Translations under genes and position numbers: made by a program
Notes under the pieces: model-generated
The model's database searches: none
What the model saw: the letters and a program-made list of their open reading frames with translations, nothing else
What the model was told of the DNA's origin: nothing
Shown here: positions 33,690 to 36,345 of the stretch, piece after piece
Position numbering within the stretch: the first letter of the stretch is position 1
How the letters are laid out: every line of letters starts with the position of its first letter
Assembly (NCBI GenBank): GCA_024234995.1
Contig: JACKNF010000037.1
Location: forward strand, 1 to 36,345
Length of the DNA stretch: 36,345 nt
Origin: Gammaproteobacteria bacterium
GTDB taxonomy: Bacteria > Pseudomonadota > Gammaproteobacteria > Competibacterales > Competibacteraceae
Reading direction: 5' to 3'

Positions 33690-34134
33690 TTACGGCGGCG
33701 CATTCATCCGATCCACGAGCGATTGATGGTTGGCTTCCTGGCGAGAGGAAGAGCGGATCTGAAGATCCGCTCGGCGACCCGATGTTTGAGAAGAAGGCAT
33801 CCCCGGCGCTATCGGCAAGGAACCCGAAGAGCCGGTTGCTGGATGGCCCGCATGCCCGGTCATGGGCTCGACAGGCAACGGCAAGGCTTTCCCCCGTTCT
33901 CGGGAAAGCTTCGAGACATATTGATACAACGTGTTGAGGGTTCCCTGGAAGCCCAGGGTTCTCCCAGCTCCGGCGCACGTCTTCATACGACCAACCGGCC
34001 TGGAGCTTGGTGGATGGACGGCAAGACTTCGCGGATGCGCTTATCGTTCGGCGCGGCGCAGTGGGGCGCGCCGCGTCTGGAAGGCTTGTTTTCTGTTCGG
34101 GCGAGAAGTGGGGCCGGGGCCGGGGGTTCGCCAT
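33690..34134 (-). pseudogene. Frameshifted gene downstream of parA (possible centromere-binding adaptor)
   Basis: A start at 34134 (ATG, GGAG 7 nt upstream) reads MANPRPRPHFSPEQKTSLPD and then continues in other frames: NDKRIREVLPSIHQ, LQAGWSYEDVRR and finally LGFQGTLNTLYQYVSKLSRE through a hydrophilic, disordered tail to the stop at 33690. At least three indels near 34045, 34005 and 33970 are needed to join these. The pieces form one plausible protein of about 145 residues whose middle (WSYEDVRRELG, TLNTLYQYVSKL) could be a helix-turn-helix. It lies directly between parA and the iteron array, the usual place for a ParB-like or initiator gene. The function is inferred from position only. Confidence 0.55.
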
Positions 34135-34205
34135 ACCAAGTCTCCAAAATCCTTGCAGGCCGGTGCGGATCGATCGCGCTTGGGGTCAAGCGTCGGATGA
34201 TTCGA

Positions 34206-35041
34206 TCACGCTCGCCGCTTCATCGCAACCTGCAAACGCCTCTCAGCAAAACCCAGGAGGTGATGCGCCGGCGTCAGTTGCGCCTCAAATTCACGCAGCC
34301 ATTCGCGCACGCGGAAGCGATCCGCCAACGGCATCTTCGCGCCCAACCCACGACCTTCCACCGCTTGGAGTAGCCGAGACTATAGACATCCAGCAGCGCA
34401 TAGCTGCGCGCCGGCAGGACGGGCATATGGATGATCACCCCGCCCTGTTCCAGCAACGCGCGCTTGCCCTGGCTGATCGGAAATTGTAGATCGGATTGCG
34501 CGCAGCCATCAAAGAGCAGAAACGTCTCTGCCGCGCCAAATGCCAGGTTCTTGACCGCCACATAATCGATCGTGTCGCCAAACGAGGCAATGCTGTCTTG
34601 CACGGTGCGCACCGACGCTTGCACCGGCGTCATGACGACCACCACGGTGATCGCATAACCCTCATCTTGATAAGCGCCAAACAAACCGTGGGGCGCGGCG
34701 CCATGATCCAACACCTTGCCCAGTTCGCCGACCACGCCGCCGGGCAGGTCGAACAGGATCAGGGGCGGCCGGTCCGTCAGCGCATTCAGCAGAATATCCC
34801 GATCATCGTCTTCGCGGATATTGAAAAAGCCGCAACCGGCCTGCGGGTCTTGATCCGGGATCAATTGCCCACGCTCATCCCGCAAACCTTCATGTTGAAA
34901 GAATTGCCCGACATTGCCATCGGCGTCATAAGCCGCGACCCGATGCCCTTTGCAGCGCAAGATTTCCAACAGACCCCGGGCAAAGGTGGTCTTCCCGGCT
35001 CCGCCTTTTTGACTGCATACAAAGATCGCGCGTCGGCTCAT
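34206..35041 (-). CDS. ParA/MinD-type partition ATPase, frameshifted near the C-terminus
   Basis: Deviant Walker A ATPase starting MSRRAIFVCSQKGGAGKTTF, with KGGAGKTT at residues 12-19, then AYDADGNV near 38 and a hydrophobic Walker B-like LILFDLPGG near 94. Such proteins segregate plasmids or mobile elements by moving on nucleoid DNA. As written, the frame ends at 34274 with an arginine- and cysteine-rich tail. Restoring one lost base near 34366 gives a normal tail (MPLADRFRVREWLREFEAQL and about 25 more residues) ending at 34206, about 278 residues. The start overlaps the upstream gene as ATGA, so translation is coupled. Downstream lie the broken adaptor-like gene and the 11-bp repeats. Confidence 0.82.
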
Positions 35042-36261
35042 GCGGTCATCCTCCTGTTCATGAGGTCATCGAAACGGCTGGCTTTAGGGGCGTGCGCTGG
35101 AGACAGCGGGGCGGGCGGCGTTTTCTGGGTCGAGGCCGTCTCCGATGCGGTTTCCTCCGTGGCAACGATCACTTCCGCCTCCGGGGGAAGGGCATCGGTC
35201 TTTGCGCGGGGCGGTTCCAGCGTGGCTTCGGTCGTTGCGGCGGGCGCTTCGGATATCGCTTCGGTCTCCGCGCGGGGCGCATTGAGCGCGGCCGCAGCAG
35301 CGGCGGAATCGGGCATCGCTTCGGTCTTCCCGCTGGGTGATTCCAGCACCGCCTCAGCGGTTGCCAAGGGCGGCTCCTCAGCGGCCGGAGCCGACGCCAC
35401 ATCAACGATTGCCAAGGGCGGTTCCTCGACGACCGGGGCCGACGCCGCCTCAGCGGTTGCCAGGGGCGCTTCCTGAGCCGGCGCCGCCTCAGCGGTTGCC
35501 AGGGACGGTTCCTCAGCGGCCGAGGCCGGTCGGGTCAGCGCGGCGGCCATCTGTTCCATGTCCTCCAGGCCGGCGGCTTCCGTCGCGGTCATCATCGGCC
35601 ACTCGGCGTCGGTGTCCGGCGGCGCGGGCGGCGCTTCCCCGGCCCCACGTCCGGTGCGTTTGATCAACATCGCCTGGTAGGTGGCGTTCGGGGCCGTCGC
35701 GCCGTCCTCGGCGCGCACCCGTTGCGCCAGACCGCGCGCCAGGCGTTCGATGGCGCCGCAGGCGCGGTGAAACCCCCGGATCAGCGTCGCGATGCGGTCG
35801 AGCCGTTCGTCATCGCCAATGGCGTCGTCGTACCAGGCGCGGTCCAGGTGCTGCAACGCCTGGTCGAGCGCGGTGAGCAAGTGCACGTAGCGGCGGGCCT
35901 TGGGGGTGCGCAGTCCCAGGGTGGCGGTGACCGGATCGGTGTAGATCACGCCTTCGGCGTCGGCGGCGGGCGCGGCGGCGCGGCGTTTCGTCATCCAGCC
36001 GCGTTGGGTCGCCAGCGTGTCCTCCAGACGCCGCAGTTCGTCATCCAGGGCGGTATTGACTTGATCGATTTCGTGGGTGAATTGGCGGCTGGCCTCTCCT
36101 TGCACGCGCACGATGATTTGCGCCAGGTAGAGCGCGGCATCAACGCGGCGGAAGGTGCGGTTATACACCTGGATGGCGCCGCGCGTGGCCAGGGTCAGGG
36201 GATAGGCAAACAACACCTGACTGCGATCGGACAGGTGCGGATTGGGGGACGTTGCGGTCAT
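35038..36261 (-). CDS. Hypothetical plasmid/ICE protein with a long Ala-Glu-Pro repeat tail
   Basis: 407 residues in two parts. Residues 1 to about 190 are a helical domain (YPLTLATRGAIQVYNRTFRR, LRTPKARRYVHLLTALDQAL) resembling DUF1845/AcaB-like proteins of conjugative elements; this match is from memory and uncertain. Residues about 210-390 are low-complexity, with repeated motifs such as EEPPLATAEA and EAPLATAEAAS, and are probably disordered. The C-terminus SRFDDLMNRRMTA is conserved-looking. GGAGG lies 7 nt before the ATG. The start overlaps the preceding gene and the stop overlaps parA, both as ATGA, so it is part of the par operon. Confidence 0.72.
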   Translation of the reverse strand: MTATSPNPHLSDRSQVLFAYPLTLATRGAIQVYNRTFRRVDAALYLAQIIVRVQGEASRQFTHEIDQVNTALDDELRRLEDTLATQRGWMTKRRAAAPAADAEGVIYTDPVTATLGLRTPKARRYVHLLTALDQALQHLDRAWYDDAIGDDERLDRIATLIRGFHRACGAIERLARGLAQRVRAEDGATAPNATYQAMLIKRTGRGAGEAPPAPPDTDAEWPMMTATEAAGLEDMEQMAAALTRPASAAEEPSLATAEAAPAQEAPLATAEAASAPVVEEPPLAIVDVASAPAAEEPPLATAEAVLESPSGKTEAMPDSAAAAAALNAPRAETEAISEAPAATTEATLEPPRAKTDALPPEAEVIVATEETASETASTQKTPPAPLSPAHAPKASRFDDLMNRRMTA

Positions 36262-36345
36262 GAGCCACCTCCGGGTTCTGAGAAAAGCGGGGCAAAGAGA
36301 GCCGGCCAGGCCGGTGCGTACAGCGCGGCGCGCCAGGCGTCCAGC
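36258..36345 (-). CDS. 3' end of an upstream gene (partial, runs off the window)
   Basis: The last 28 codons of a minus-strand gene (LDAWRAALYAPAWPALFAPL, then a short Gly-rich end) finish with a TGA that overlaps the next gene's ATG as ATGA. The end is rich in proline, alanine and aromatic residues. The family cannot be told from this piece. The overlap shows that the par operon begins beyond the window. Confidence 0.6.
   Translation of the reverse strand, partial: LDAWRAALYAPAWPALFAPLFSEPGGGS

Overview
The window reads as GC-rich proteobacterial DNA, most likely from a gammaproteobacterium. The grounds are family resemblance only: a Gram-negative porin, an EIIA-HPr-EI fructose PTS fusion and a proteobacterial glucokinase. 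A Competibacter-like lineage is possible but is a low-confidence inference. No rRNA, tRNA or CRISPR array was seen.

Layout. (1) 349-4052: a minimal Tn3-family transposon with 38-bp inverted repeats, divergent tnpR and tnpA, no passenger genes and no target duplication. (2) 4181-6514: glucokinase, then a nest of broken elements (IS1182-type transposase 5' part joined to a tyrosine-recombinase 3' part). (3) 6720-16850: a minus-strand sugar-uptake operon (porin, zinc-ribbon protein, orphan family-1 binding protein, RbsA/RbsC/RbsB-type ABC transporter, PfkB fructokinase), a divergent LacI-type regulator and a Fic protein. (4) 16958-22302: the fructose PTS operon fruBKA with its terminator and promoter. 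(5) 22322-28763: an accessory zone with IS66 and IS6 remnants, an unknown helical protein, a Sel1-repeat lipoprotein, a MESH1-like HD hydrolase and a possible Rpn-type nuclease relative. (6) 28903-36345: a plasmid- or ICE-like zone with a 625-residue tyrosine recombinase built as a tandem duplicate, several repeat families, a 22-unit 11-bp iteron array and a ParA operon running towards that array.

How it works together. Two fructose routes appear to share one regulator. The ABC route delivers free sugar to a fructokinase; the PTS route makes fructose-1-phosphate for FruK. The porin and fruB promoters have the same design: -35, 17-bp spacer, TACAAA -10, a TGTAAnCGnTTACA palindrome at the same offset, and a second identical 17-bp site about 55 bp downstream. 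A related palindrome lies just before the lacI gene. The right end combines ParA, a broken downstream gene in the position of a centromere-binding adaptor, helically phased iterons with an AT-rich flank, and 123-bp direct repeats. This is the best candidate for an undescribed replication or partition module.

Caution: several genes (the permease at 8817-9795, the Sel1 lipoprotein, ParA and its neighbour) are interrupted by small indels that mostly look like lost single bases while the surrounding codons stay clean. This may be assembly error rather than true decay.
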